DNA from: Microcaldota archaeon
GTDB taxonomy: Archaea; Micrarchaeota; Micrarchaeia; Micrarchaeales; CABMGC01
DNA length: 40,460 nt
Direction of reading: 5' to 3'
Assembly (NCBI GenBank): GCA_021804105.1
Contig: JAJZKP010000007.1
Span: 1 to 40,460, forward strand
Shown piece by piece: positions 32,585 through 40,460 of the stretch. Position 1 is the first letter of the stretch. Each line of letters starts with the position of its first letter. The translations under genes were made by a program, and so were the position numbers. The notes under the pieces were generated by a model, which saw only the letters and a program-made list of their open reading frames with translations, searched no databases and was not told the origin of the DNA.

Positions 32585-34951
32585 GTGATTAATTTGAGCG
32601 ATGAGGCACACACTGAAGAGGATAATACTCAGCTACACCCAGATCACGCCGTACATGCTGAGCATCATACACATATCCAGCACAACAGGAAGAAACACGA
32701 AGCTATGCTCTTGGAGCTGCGTGAGTACATTACAAGTGGCAATCTCAAAATGTGCTTGATTCTCATCGCCATATATGCTGTAATAAGCCTAGTAATGTTC
32801 TGGTACATTACCATACACATCGGCTCTGTAGTTGCGGGTCCAGGAGGCGACGTATATCAGTCAATGTGGAACCTATGGTGGACTCCGTATGCAATATTCA
32901 CATTGCACACATCACCATATTTCACGAATCAGCTCTTCTTTCCCGTTGGTGCAGACCTGGTTACACAAACCCTCTTCCCGCTTGCAGGCATACTCACCGC
33001 GCCGATACAGTTGCTAGGCCTGCCAGTAGCATATAATATCGTATTCTTCCTTGGATTTATCCTCTCGGGCCTTTTCTCATTCATGTTACTACGTTACCTT
33101 ACAAAAGACAGCATAGCATCATTCATAGGCAGCCTTGTATTTACCTTCAGCCCAATGCACACTGCCCAGGCGATCGGCCATCTAAATTGGGCTTCGATAG
33201 AATTCGTTCCTCTCTTCCTGCTCTTATTCATATTGATGGTTAAAGAGAAGAAGTTCAGATACGTGCTCGGATCAGCTATTTCATTCCTCTTCCTAATCTT
33301 CTTCGGGGATCCTGAGCAGGGCATAATGATGGTGGCATTTGTAGGGGCTCTTGCCATATTCTACCTGCTCCTCAAGAGACGTACAGAACTGCTGAATAAA
33401 GGCTTTGTTATACGGTTCGGAGAAATGACAGCTATAATACTAATACTGGGCAGCCCGTTCCTGATACCGATAATTGGAGGATTGCTCTCCTCATCTACGG
33501 TCTCCACTGCAAGTCAGCTCTCCGGAACTGTAAACCAGATGCTCTGGAGCGACAACATTGCATCGTACTTCCTGCCCAGCTATTACAACGGCCTCTTCAA
33601 CGGCATCTCGCACTCATATTTCAATTCCATATATGGACTGCTGTACCAGAACCTTTTCTATACTCCTGACGTTACTGAGAAGGTCTCTTATCTTGGCTAC
33701 TCTGTGCTCTTCCTTGCTATGGTTGCGCTATACTTTGACTTCAAGAAACATAAACTGAGGAACACGGCGCTATGGGCAATACTTCTGCTTATATTCGGAT
33801 GGCTTTCATTAGGTCCGTATATTCAGGTAATGGGTACGGTCACCAGCATACCTGCAATATACGCTGTATACAGCCATATCCCAATATTCAACTTCATAAG
33901 GGAGCCGGGAAGGTTCGACATGATGGTTACGCTCTGCCTTGCCATCCTTGCTGCAATGGGCTTCGCGTATCTCACTGAAGGGAAGAGCAGCAACCAGAAG
34001 CTATTATATGCTGCAGTCTTCTTCGCACTTATAATGATCGAATATAATACCATGCCTCTATCACAATCCTTTGCAAATTCATTATCAGCAAACGCCACTA
34101 TACCCAAGGCATACAAGCAGATCGGTGCACTTCAAGGTAATTTTACTGTTCTTTCCTTGCCAATAGTTCCGGATACCAACTCAAGTGCGCCAGAACTATA
34201 TCCTGCGTTGGCTATGTACTACTCAACTGCTATGAACGGCAAGTCGATAATAGGCGGCTACACCAGCAGGGAAAACCAATCGCAGCTTGCTTCTGCCGAT
34301 GAGATACCGCTTGCATCTGCTGCAGCATATCTCCAGCAGGGATACGGGCTCATATATCCGTCACCTGTTGCTGGTAACTTCACAAACGAGACGCTCCTAT
34401 GGCTTGAAAATTATAACACGCAGTTCATAACTGTGACTAGATCTGCATATAACATATCTGAGCAATCCGCGATATACAATTATTTGTATGGCACATTTGG
34501 GCAGCCTTTATACACTAGCAACACCACATTCGTATTCGGAACTAAGAATGCTGTCCTGTCACATGCTAATAAAGCGCTCACCGCATACTCAATAGGAACA
34601 TGGATACCTGGATACAATTTCTGCGGCAGCCAAGGATGCAATGCATCATTTGGAACACTCTGGTGGGGTACTAATGCCAGAGGAGTCGACCTTTTCTCGC
34701 CAAACAAAACAAAAGTTATGATGAACTTTACAGCAGCTGCAGCAATTAACGGCACGCAATTATACGTCTATCTTGACAACGCGCAACTTGGCTCAGTGAA
34801 ACTTGGCGATACTCCAAGGGCGTATTCGCTTGGCTTCAATGCCAGCGCCGGGTACAATCAAGTAATCTTCTATGCTCAGAACGATACCGCACTGCCAAGC
34901 CCTTACGTTGTGTATGGGATAAAGAATATAACCTTTGCAAGGTCGACATAA
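32585..34951 (+). CDS. Polytopic GT-C-type glycosyltransferase-like membrane protein
   Basis: 788 residues. A His-rich cytosolic N terminus (HPDHAVHAEHHTH) leads into about 12 membrane helices (55-490), then a 270-residue external domain rich in NxS/T sequons. The first external loop has GGDVYQSMWNLWW, and NQLFFPVGADL follows. This acidic-residue-plus-Trp pattern is seen in YfhO/PMT-like GT-C enzymes that use polyprenyl-phosphate sugars. The exact family is uncertain. The start is GTG 32585 or TTG 32594; the TATA spacing fits both. It begins a three-gene operon with a flippase (7 bp) and a GT2 (5 bp), pointing to surface-glycan or N-glycan assembly. Confidence 0.75.
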   Translation: MINLSDEAHTEEDNTQLHPDHAVHAEHHTHIQHNRKKHEAMLLELREYITSGNLKMCLILIAIYAVISLVMFWYITIHIGSVVAGPGGDVYQSMWNLWWTPYAIFTLHTSPYFTNQLFFPVGADLVTQTLFPLAGILTAPIQLLGLPVAYNIVFFLGFILSGLFSFMLLRYLTKDSIASFIGSLVFTFSPMHTAQAIGHLNWASIEFVPLFLLLFILMVKEKKFRYVLGSAISFLFLIFFGDPEQGIMMVAFVGALAIFYLLLKRRTELLNKGFVIRFGEMTAIILILGSPFLIPIIGGLLSSSTVSTASQLSGTVNQMLWSDNIASYFLPSYYNGLFNGISHSYFNSIYGLLYQNLFYTPDVTEKVSYLGYSVLFLAMVALYFDFKKHKLRNTALWAILLLIFGWLSLGPYIQVMGTVTSIPAIYAVYSHIPIFNFIREPGRFDMMVTLCLAILAAMGFAYLTEGKSSNQKLLYAAVFFALIMIEYNTMPLSQSFANSLSANATIPKAYKQIGALQGNFTVLSLPIVPDTNSSAPELYPALAMYYSTAMNGKSIIGGYTSRENQSQLASADEIPLASAAAYLQQGYGLIYPSPVAGNFTNETLLWLENYNTQFITVTRSAYNISEQSAIYNYLYGTFGQPLYTSNTTFVFGTKNAVLSHANKALTAYSIGTWIPGYNFCGSQGCNASFGTLWWGTNARGVDLFSPNKTKVMMNFTAAAAINGTQLYVYLDNAQLGSVKLGDTPRAYSLGFNASAGYNQVIFYAQNDTALPSPYVVYGIKNITFARST

Positions 34952-34958
34952 GGATTAG

Positions 34959-36581
34959 ATGGCTAACGATCAAAAAGCCGACGGCCTGGGAAGGCGAACA
35001 GCAAGAGTCCTGTCCGCAGTCCTCATTGGCCAGGTCATCAGCATATGTGTAACTGGCATAACAATAATACTACTTGCCAGGCTGCTGCAACCTTACCTCT
35101 ACGGTCAGTATACGTTTGCCTTCGGATACGCTTCATTCATTGATGCGGTAGGTGGCCTTGGCCTTGGCGCATATCTCAGCAGGCACTTCGCCATATGGGC
35201 GTTCAAGCGCAATGCAGAGCAGATGATGCGCGTCATGTCATCTGCGCTGCTTATTTTCTTGATATCTGCGGTTCTGATAACTGCATTAGCCATAACGCTT
35301 AGCGGTTATCTTGCAAATATAATTTATGCGGGGCTTGGCATACCCGAAATAACCCTGATCACTTCGTCCCTGATGATCTTCTTTGTCATGGCACAGTCTG
35401 TAGAAATGCATGCCCTTATTGGCCTCGGCAAAGGGGCATATTCCTCGTTCACTAGCGTGTTCGGGAATATTGTGCAGCTGATAGCTAGCGTTGGCCTCTT
35501 CGTATACGGCTTTGGGGTTGAAGGTGTGCTGGCCGGCATGCTGATTGGATATATAACAAGTGCTTCAATAGGCGCATTATTTGTATATCACTCACTCAGC
35601 AAGCACGGTCGCATACACATTGTAAGGCCAACGATGCAGGAGCTCAAGGAAACCGCTAGATTCGCCTTCCCTATAGGAGTCAATAACATGCTCAACGATG
35701 GAATGCAGAACTTCTCTATCCTGTTCCTTGGGCTCTTCGTTCCGGAGATATTTCTTGGAAACTATGGCGCTGCCCTGAAAGGGCTTACGGCAGTGATACT
35801 ACTACACAATAGCATAAACAACGTTCTGCTTCCAACCTTCTCTACTGCAGGCCTTACCAGGGCGAGAGAATCGCTTCATAAGGTTTACAACAAAGTGTTG
35901 AGTTACTCTCTTGTACTGATAATGCCGTTGCTTGTGTATGTGGCTGTATTTGCCATGCCGGCCATATACCTCTTCCTGTCCAGCAGCTATTCATATGCAC
36001 CCACTTACCTTTCGTTAATAATTATAGGAGCAATGCTTAGCACAGTCAGCCTTTTCATAAGCAGCCTTATAGTTTCTAGAGGTCTTACCTTGAAGGTCCT
36101 TAAGTACAACGCTGTAGTTGTGCTTGCAGAACTATGCTCTATAGCAATCCTGGTACCATTACTGGGCACATACGGGCATAACATGGCTGTTGTTGGAGCC
36201 ATAATCTCGATCTTCATGATAGGCAGCATTATTGCTGTCATTCTATTCGTCAGAGGAGCAAAGAGATTATTCGGGGTAAAGTTCGATGGCGATAATTTAC
36301 TGCGTATTTTTGCAAGCAACGGGCTTCTGGCAGCTGCACTTGTCACAACGCTTCTTGGGCTACAATATGCCACTGCCGGATCCATAAGCAACCCGGCGCT
36401 GGCAATCGAACTGCTATCTGGAATAATTGTCGCGCTTGTACTGTACCCTCCAGCAATATCATTGACTCGCACACTGGATAAGGATGACATGGCAAGCATC
36501 AAAGACGCAACATCTCAACTGCCCATAATAAGCCAGTCTGTAAAATTGTATATCGGATATGCGGAACTTTTCATGGATTAG
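34959..36581 (+). CDS. Polysaccharide/oligosaccharide flippase (Wzx-like, MOP superfamily)
   Basis: 540 residues with about 14 membrane helices and the typical beginning RTARVLSAVLIGQVISICVT, then LLQPYLYGQYTFAFGYASF. Such proteins turn lipid-linked glycans to the outer face. It begins 7 bp after the GT-C-like gene and ends 5 bp before the GT2 gene, so all three are co-transcribed. No catalytic motif is expected; the assignment rests on fold pattern and context. Confidence 0.88.
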   Translation: MANDQKADGLGRRTARVLSAVLIGQVISICVTGITIILLARLLQPYLYGQYTFAFGYASFIDAVGGLGLGAYLSRHFAIWAFKRNAEQMMRVMSSALLIFLISAVLITALAITLSGYLANIIYAGLGIPEITLITSSLMIFFVMAQSVEMHALIGLGKGAYSSFTSVFGNIVQLIASVGLFVYGFGVEGVLAGMLIGYITSASIGALFVYHSLSKHGRIHIVRPTMQELKETARFAFPIGVNNMLNDGMQNFSILFLGLFVPEIFLGNYGAALKGLTAVILLHNSINNVLLPTFSTAGLTRARESLHKVYNKVLSYSLVLIMPLLVYVAVFAMPAIYLFLSSSYSYAPTYLSLIIIGAMLSTVSLFISSLIVSRGLTLKVLKYNAVVVLAELCSIAILVPLLGTYGHNMAVVGAIISIFMIGSIIAVILFVRGAKRLFGVKFDGDNLLRIFASNGLLAAALVTTLLGLQYATAGSISNPALAIELLSGIIVALVLYPPAISLTRTLDKDDMASIKDATSQLPIISQSVKLYIGYAELFMD

Positions 36582-36586
36582 ATAAC

Positions 36587-37291
36587 ATGACATACTCTGA
36601 CACAACGCTTGTCATACCCACGCTTAACGAAAAGCATACACTGCCACTACTCATGCGTAGAGTGCTTGGAGAGTATCCTGGGCTTCAGATTCTAATAGTT
36701 GATGATGGCTCCACCGATGGAACCACAGAAGAGGCAGAGAAGTTCTATTCGAGCGGAAGGGTTGAAATAATAAACCGTAAAAGGCTAAAGAAGAAACCGG
36801 GATTGACGGCAAGCGTAATAGACGGCATAATGGCAAGTAAGACGCAATTCGTCATAGTAATGGATGCAGATATGCAACACCCTCATGAGAAGATACGTGA
36901 GATACACGTGAAGCTGGCAAGAGGATCCAAACTTGTTGTTGCGGTACGGGAGACGGTGATTAAATGGCCTTTCTACCGCAAGGTTATATCCAAATCATTA
37001 AGCGCCATGGGCTATCTTGTACTATTTGCAAGAGGCAAGAAGCTTGTCTCAGACATATTCTCTGGGTTCTTCGGAGCCGATAGGAAGACCGCAGCCAATA
37101 TAATATCTAAGAATCGCAGGCGATTTGTTGGAGAAGGCTATAAGGTGCTGTTCGACCTGCTCAAGTGCATCGATGCAAGGGACGAGATTGAGATATCTGA
37201 AGTAAAATATCATTTTGGAAACAGGAAGTTCGGCGAGTCAAAAGCCGGAGCCAGACAGGTGGTAGCCCTGCTAAGATCATACGTTACGTGA
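36587..37291 (+). CDS. GT2 glycosyltransferase, dolichyl-phosphate mannose synthase-like
   Basis: 234 residues. It has GT-A motifs LVIPTLNE (8-15), VDDGSTDGT (38-46) and the metal-binding MDADMQHPHE (D93/D95), then the conserved FGESK near the C terminus. It lacks C-terminal membrane helices, as in soluble Dpm1-type enzymes. It charges a polyprenyl phosphate with a sugar, which would feed the GT-C-like enzyme of the same operon. Its 3' end overlaps the convergent pyrG gene by 15 bp. Confidence 0.9.
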   Translation: MTYSDTTLVIPTLNEKHTLPLLMRRVLGEYPGLQILIVDDGSTDGTTEEAEKFYSSGRVEIINRKRLKKKPGLTASVIDGIMASKTQFVIVMDADMQHPHEKIREIHVKLARGSKLVVAVRETVIKWPFYRKVISKSLSAMGYLVLFARGKKLVSDIFSGFFGADRKTAANIISKNRRRFVGEGYKVLFDLLKCIDARDEIEISEVKYHFGNRKFGESKAGARQVVALLRSYVT

Positions 37292-38890
37292 TTTAGCTGC
37301 TTCAATCAGGCTTACAAAGAGTGGAGCAGGAGTCTCAAATCTTGACTTCAGCTCTGGATGCGATTGCGTCCCTATCCCGAAACCAGTGGGCCATTCTACA
37401 AATTCCACTAATTTATTGTCTGCAGTTAAACCAGTTATTTTAAGTCCACTATTTCTAAGTGCCTTCCTGTAACTGTTATTGAACTCATAGCGATGCCTGT
37501 GCCTCTCGCTTATGACTCTTTTTCCATAAGCTCTGTAAGCTATAGAATCCTTATCCGGAAGGATGCATTTCTGGGCTCCAAGTCTCATAGTGCCGCCTTT
37601 GTTGGTTATGCGTCTCTGGGAATCAAGCAGGACGATGAGTTTATGCTTCGCCTTAGGATCGAATTCTGAGGAATTGGCTTCTCTAAGGCCTGCAACATTT
37701 CTCCCGTATTCCACTACCATGAGCTGCATTCCAAGACACAGCCCAAGGTAAGGTATGCCGTGCGTCCTTGCATGTCTTATTATGTTTATCATGCCCTCAA
37801 CTCCACGCGATCCGAAGCCTCCGGTCACTATAACTCCATGCATCTTATCCAGAGCATTGTAATCCCCTTTGCCATTCTCATAGTCTGTAGACTCAACCCA
37901 GTGTATATTGACCTTTGTATCCTCCTTTGCACCGGCATGCACCAAGGCTTCCTTTACGCTTGCGTATGAATCGCGCAGGTGGGTATATTTGCCCACTACG
38001 GCTATGTTTATCTCGCTTCTTGGAGATATAGTGCGCTTAACATTATCTTTCCACTTATGCAGCTTCTCTGTGTTCAGGTTTGCTGCATCAAGGCCAAGGT
38101 CTTTCAAGAGCATCTTATCGAAGCCAATGTCCATGAAATGCAGTGGTAGGTTATACAACGTCTTCTGGTCTTTGTCGTCTATAATCCTATCTTTGCTGAG
38201 GTTTGCAAACAGGGCCAGTTTTTCCTTTGTGCTCTCAAGGAGCTCCGCCTGGCTTCTGCATATTATAAAATTAGCCCGTATGCCATCCTGGAGTATCTGA
38301 CGCACACCTATCTGTGCAGGTTTTGTTTTCTGTTCGCCTACTACATCAAGCGTAGGCAGATACGTAAGGTTTATGAATACGACTTCATGCTTCAATGCTA
38401 GCTGGCGCATAGCTTCTATGAAATAGCTGTTCTCTATATCGCCTACGGTTCCTCCAACTTCTATTATCTGCACATCGGGTTTTTTCTCCAGAGAAACCTT
38501 CTCAATCCTACTTATTATCTCATCCGTAAGGTGTGGAATTATCTGTACTGTATGGCCAAGGTATCTTCCCTGTCTCTCCTTCGATATTATGGACCCGAAT
38601 AATTTGCCACCAGTTATAGACAAGTCTCCGGTAAGGCTCTTGTTTAGGAAGCGCTCGTATATTCCAAAATCCATATCAACCTCACTCTTGTCGTCGAGTA
38701 CGAAGACCTCGCCATGCTGGAAAGGGTTCATAGTCCCGCAATCAAAGTTGAGATAGCCGTCGAACTTCATTGGAAGGGCCTTGTAATTATAGAAGTCTAG
38801 TATGCGCAGGATGGATGATGTTACAACGCCTTTCCCAAGTCCACTCAGGAGTGATCCTAGGACTACTATATACTTTGTTCTTGCAGGCAT
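37277..38890 (-). CDS. pyrG: CTP synthase
   Basis: 537 residues from the ATG at 38890 (MPARTKYIVVLGS). A TATA box (38912-38921) lies about 26 nt upstream, so the ATG at 38899 would be ahead of the transcript start. The synthetase domain has GSLLSGLGKG and HGEVFV. The glutaminase domain has the Cys nucleophile in GLCLGMQ and SHPE near the end. Some usually fixed positions differ: KFDGYLNFDCGTMNP replaces KxDPYxNxDPGTMxP. It makes CTP from UTP and glutamine. Confidence 0.95.
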   Translation of the reverse strand: MPARTKYIVVLGSLLSGLGKGVVTSSILRILDFYNYKALPMKFDGYLNFDCGTMNPFQHGEVFVLDDKSEVDMDFGIYERFLNKSLTGDLSITGGKLFGSIISKERQGRYLGHTVQIIPHLTDEIISRIEKVSLEKKPDVQIIEVGGTVGDIENSYFIEAMRQLALKHEVVFINLTYLPTLDVVGEQKTKPAQIGVRQILQDGIRANFIICRSQAELLESTKEKLALFANLSKDRIIDDKDQKTLYNLPLHFMDIGFDKMLLKDLGLDAANLNTEKLHKWKDNVKRTISPRSEINIAVVGKYTHLRDSYASVKEALVHAGAKEDTKVNIHWVESTDYENGKGDYNALDKMHGVIVTGGFGSRGVEGMINIIRHARTHGIPYLGLCLGMQLMVVEYGRNVAGLREANSSEFDPKAKHKLIVLLDSQRRITNKGGTMRLGAQKCILPDKDSIAYRAYGKRVISERHRHRYEFNNSYRKALRNSGLKITGLTADNKLVEFVEWPTGFGIGTQSHPELKSRFETPAPLFVSLIEAAKSRNV

Positions 38891-38911
38891 GAAGCTCATT
38901 TGTAACCAAAC

Positions 38912-38921
38912 GTTTTAAATA
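38912..38921 (-). promoter_or_regulatory. TATA box of pyrG
   Basis: Minus-strand GTATTTAAAA, centred near 38917, is about 26 nt before the ATG at 38890, supporting a leaderless mRNA. Confidence 0.5.
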
Positions 38922-39023
38922 CGGGCATGCCTGTGGGGCAATGGCCTACAACTATCGGAAGTCTTTTTAACACGCTTATCCAATAGTTAGTTTACCAATA
39001 ATCTGTATTCTTGGGTAATTTAT

Positions 39024-39539
39024 ATGGATGGCCTAAACGCGGGAAAGGATGCACCGAAAATAGTGAATGCGTATATAGAGATACCGAAGGGCAGCAACAT
39101 AAAGTACGAGTACGATGAGGATAACGGTATCATAAAAGTAGACAGAATATTGCACACATCTACCGTATACCCATTTAACTATGGGTTTGTGCCTGGTACC
39201 CTCGGCGAGGATGGCGATCCGATAGACATAATGGTGCTAAGCACTGCCTCGTTTGTTCCAGGCAGCTATGTTGTTGCAAAACCTATCGCTGTGCTAATAA
39301 TGAAAGATGAGGAAGGTGTTGACTGGAAGTTAATGGCTGTACCTGTAGAGAAGGTAGACCCTGAATACGGCAGATTTAATGATGTCAACGATCTAAGCGA
39401 GCACACGAAGGCAATGATCGCACATTTCTTCTCATATTATAAGAGCATAGAGCCTGGCAAGTGGGCAAAGGTAGAGGGATGGGCTGATGCAGCAAAGGCG
39501 AAAGAGCTAATCAAGGAAGCTATGGCACGAAAGAGATAG
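39024..39539 (+). CDS. ppa: Inorganic pyrophosphatase (family I)
   Basis: 171 residues, the usual length. The metal site DGDPIDIMV carries D63, D65 and D68. Upstream are IPKGSNIKYEYD (substrate Lys/Glu) and YPFNYGFVPGT. It hydrolyses pyrophosphate released by tRNA charging, CTP synthesis and polymerases. The following pseudogene starts 18 bp after its stop. Confidence 0.96.
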   Translation: MDGLNAGKDAPKIVNAYIEIPKGSNIKYEYDEDNGIIKVDRILHTSTVYPFNYGFVPGTLGEDGDPIDIMVLSTASFVPGSYVVAKPIAVLIMKDEEGVDWKLMAVPVEKVDPEYGRFNDVNDLSEHTKAMIAHFFSYYKSIEPGKWAKVEGWADAAKAKELIKEAMARKR

Positions 39540-39557
39540 GGCGTGGTTGAGGTGGCA

Positions 39558-39815
39558 ATGAGGCAAATCCGAAGTGAAATCACCTCAGATGCTCTTAAGG
39601 CTGCCCTAGAGAGAAGCTGGACAAGTCAGACAAGCGCCAACCCTGCCAGATGGTCAGAGGCAAATCCTGCATACGGTTAATGTGCCGTGACTGCTCTAAT
39701 AGTAAATGACTTTTTAGGGGGCAGGCTTGTCCGTGTTGAAGCTACTAGCCCTGAAGAAAAGGTATCCCATTACTTTAATGAGCTCCAAGGCGGACAGAGA
39801 ATTGATAAAATCTAA
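39558..39815 (+). pseudogene. YunG-like protein, nonsense mutation and IS truncation
   Basis: The reading frame from ATG 39558 (MRQIRSEITSDALKAALERS) reaches PAYG, a TAA at 39678-39680, then continues in the same frame as CAVTALIVNDFLGGRLVR and HYFNELQGGQRID. Related YunG-like proteins have GQCAVTAL at this point, so the stop is a CAA-to-TAA change. The frame then meets the TnpB element at 39807, right after the Asp codon of TTGAT; KI and the TAA at 39813-39815 come from the element. Function of the family is unknown to me. Confidence 0.75.
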
Positions 39816-39866
39816 CACGCCCGCAAACTCCTATCCTTGAGATAGGAGTAAGGGCGTGTAAGAAGG

Positions 39867-39874
39867 TATATAAG
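39867..39874 (+). promoter_or_regulatory. TATA box of tnpB copy 2
   Basis: TATATAAG, centred near 39870, is 26-27 nt before the ATG at 39897 (METMRAYKFR), the probable leaderless start, as in copy 1. Confidence 0.45.
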
Positions 39875-39875
39875 A

Positions 39876-40460
39876 ATGGAAAGCAAAACGGGAAGCATGG
39901 AAACAATGCGTGCCTACAAGTTCAGGGTATATCCCGACACGAAGAGGCAGAAGGCAATAGACGACGCTATTTCCATGTCCCAAAGGCTTTACAACAAACT
40001 TCTTGGGAAGACGATAGAAGCGCACAAATCAAATCCCAATTCAAAAATATCGCAGAGAACAATAAACCAATTCCTCAATGAAATAATAAAGGAGGACAAG
40101 GAATATCTGCAACTCTACGCACACGTAAGGGTGGACATACGCAACAGGCTTCTGAAGACATACCGGAACTTCTTCATGAGATGCCAGCAGAAGAAGTCAG
40201 GTGCAAAGATAAAGGCAGGATTTCCAAGATTCAAATCAAAGGACAAATTCAACTCAATAACGCACATAGAGAACAACGGTTCGTTCAGGATAGAAAAAGG
40301 AAGGCTGAGAGTATCAAAGATAGGAACTATGAAGATAGAACAGCACAGGAACATCATAGGAAACGTAAAGACGATGACGATAAAGAGGGAAGGCAGGGAA
40401 TACTATGCAGTATTCACCGCAGAGCAGATAATAAACCAACCAGAGGTAAAGGACACGAAT
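39876..40460 (+). CDS. tnpB: TnpB RNA-guided nuclease-family protein (N-terminal part, cut by window end)
   Basis: 195 codons are open to the last base. The start could be ATG 39876, 39897 or 39906; the TATA spacing favours 39897. The N-terminal part has RAYKFRVYPDTKRQ and the helical RNA-binding region with FPRFKSKD, followed by VSKIGTMKIEQHRNIIGNV, which copy 1 has lost. The RuvC catalytic residues would lie beyond the window, so whether this copy is intact cannot be seen. It differs from copy 1 at five of about 135 shared residues. Confidence 0.88.
   Translation, partial: MESKTGSMETMRAYKFRVYPDTKRQKAIDDAISMSQRLYNKLLGKTIEAHKSNPNSKISQRTINQFLNEIIKEDKEYLQLYAHVRVDIRNRLLKTYRNFFMRCQQKKSGAKIKAGFPRFKSKDKFNSITHIENNGSFRIEKGRLRVSKIGTMKIEQHRNIIGNVKTMTIKREGREYYAVFTAEQIINQPEVKDTN

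Larger units (their letters stand above)
39807..40460 (+). mobile_element. TnpB element, copy 2 (runs off the window)
   Basis: The left boundary is inferred after TTGAT (39802-39806). The left-end hairpin has outer CGCCC/GGGCG (39818-39822, 39852-39856) and a 9-bp inner stem ACTCCTATC/GATAGGAGT (39827-39835, 39841-39849). Bases 39854-40312 are nearly identical to copy 1. The right end lies outside the window. Confidence 0.8.

Noticed and set aside
1-40460. CRISPR array, prophage or replication origin
   Set aside because: No regularly spaced direct repeats, phage structural genes, or Cdc6/origin repeats were seen.

Overview
The window is archaeal. It carries topoisomerase VI subunit A, a membrane-anchored LonB protease, aRF1, RFC small subunit, aEF-1B with its zinc-ribbon partner, a proteasome beta subunit, the KH/metallo-beta-lactamase ribonuclease aCPSF1, a TRAM protein, Rad50, a dolichol-phosphate-mannose-synthase-like transferase and ribosomal protein eS26. 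Recognisable TATA boxes lie about 24-30 nt before many starts, several genes look leaderless, and other starts have a GGTGA Shine-Dalgarno. FtsZ, eS26 and compact, mostly housekeeping gene content fit a small-genome lineage such as Micrarchaeota/DPANN. That placement is inference; no rRNA is present.

Layout. 1-1126: a decayed IS200/IS605-type TnpB element lying between two Gly/Ser-rich coding fragments. 1169-3800: an SDR oxidoreductase, two small unknown proteins and a secreted CAP-domain protein. 3916-7003 (minus): lonB followed by top6A. 7050-7192: a structured intergenic segment with its own TATA box, a candidate ncRNA. 7263-10475 (minus): serS, a HAD hydrolase and aRF1, divergent from tRNA-Leu(UAG). 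10734-12351 (minus): a nucleotidyltransferase-fold protein and an endonuclease/phosphatase-family protein. 12615-15502 (plus): rfcS, a GNAT and an M20 peptidase. 15504-17406 (minus): a tRNA methylthiotransferase and the TrmI tRNA methyltransferase, a tRNA-modification pair. 17475-17896 (plus): zinc ribbon and aEF-1B. 17937-18088: a relic of an IS200-type TnpA with an IS-end-like hairpin. 18201-20507: rad50. 20753-21802 (minus): ftsZ. 21912-23645: DNA polymerase X. 23648-23952: a truncated HD phosphohydrolase next to a solo TnpB-element right end. 24037-27849 (minus): prolyl oligopeptidase, glutamate dehydrogenase and an HTH regulator. 27973-29167 (plus): eS26 and a zinc-finger membrane protein. 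29281-32284 (minus): aCPSF1, proteasome beta and a TRAM protein. 32585-37291 (plus): a three-gene surface-glycan operon (GT-C-like protein, flippase, GT2). 37277-38890 (minus): CTP synthase. 39024-39539: inorganic pyrophosphatase. 39558-39815: a YunG-like pseudogene with an in-frame stop, cut by a second TnpB element that runs off the window end.

The main story beyond housekeeping genes is repeated colonisation and decay of IS200/IS605 elements. There are four relics in 40 kb. At two loci the right end keeps the same two-hairpin layout and the same terminal GGAGGATGTCAC, as expected of a TnpB reRNA (omega-RNA) scaffold. The two left ends keep a hairpin although its sequence differs completely. 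At least one gene (YunG-like), and probably another (HD), was broken at these sites. Further candidates for unannotated function are the two-hairpin transcript upstream of lonB, a 9-bp inverted repeat with an alternative hairpin between rad50 and ftsZ, a leaderless 26-codon ORF after rfcS, and two palindromes in the HTH-regulator/eS26 divergent promoter.
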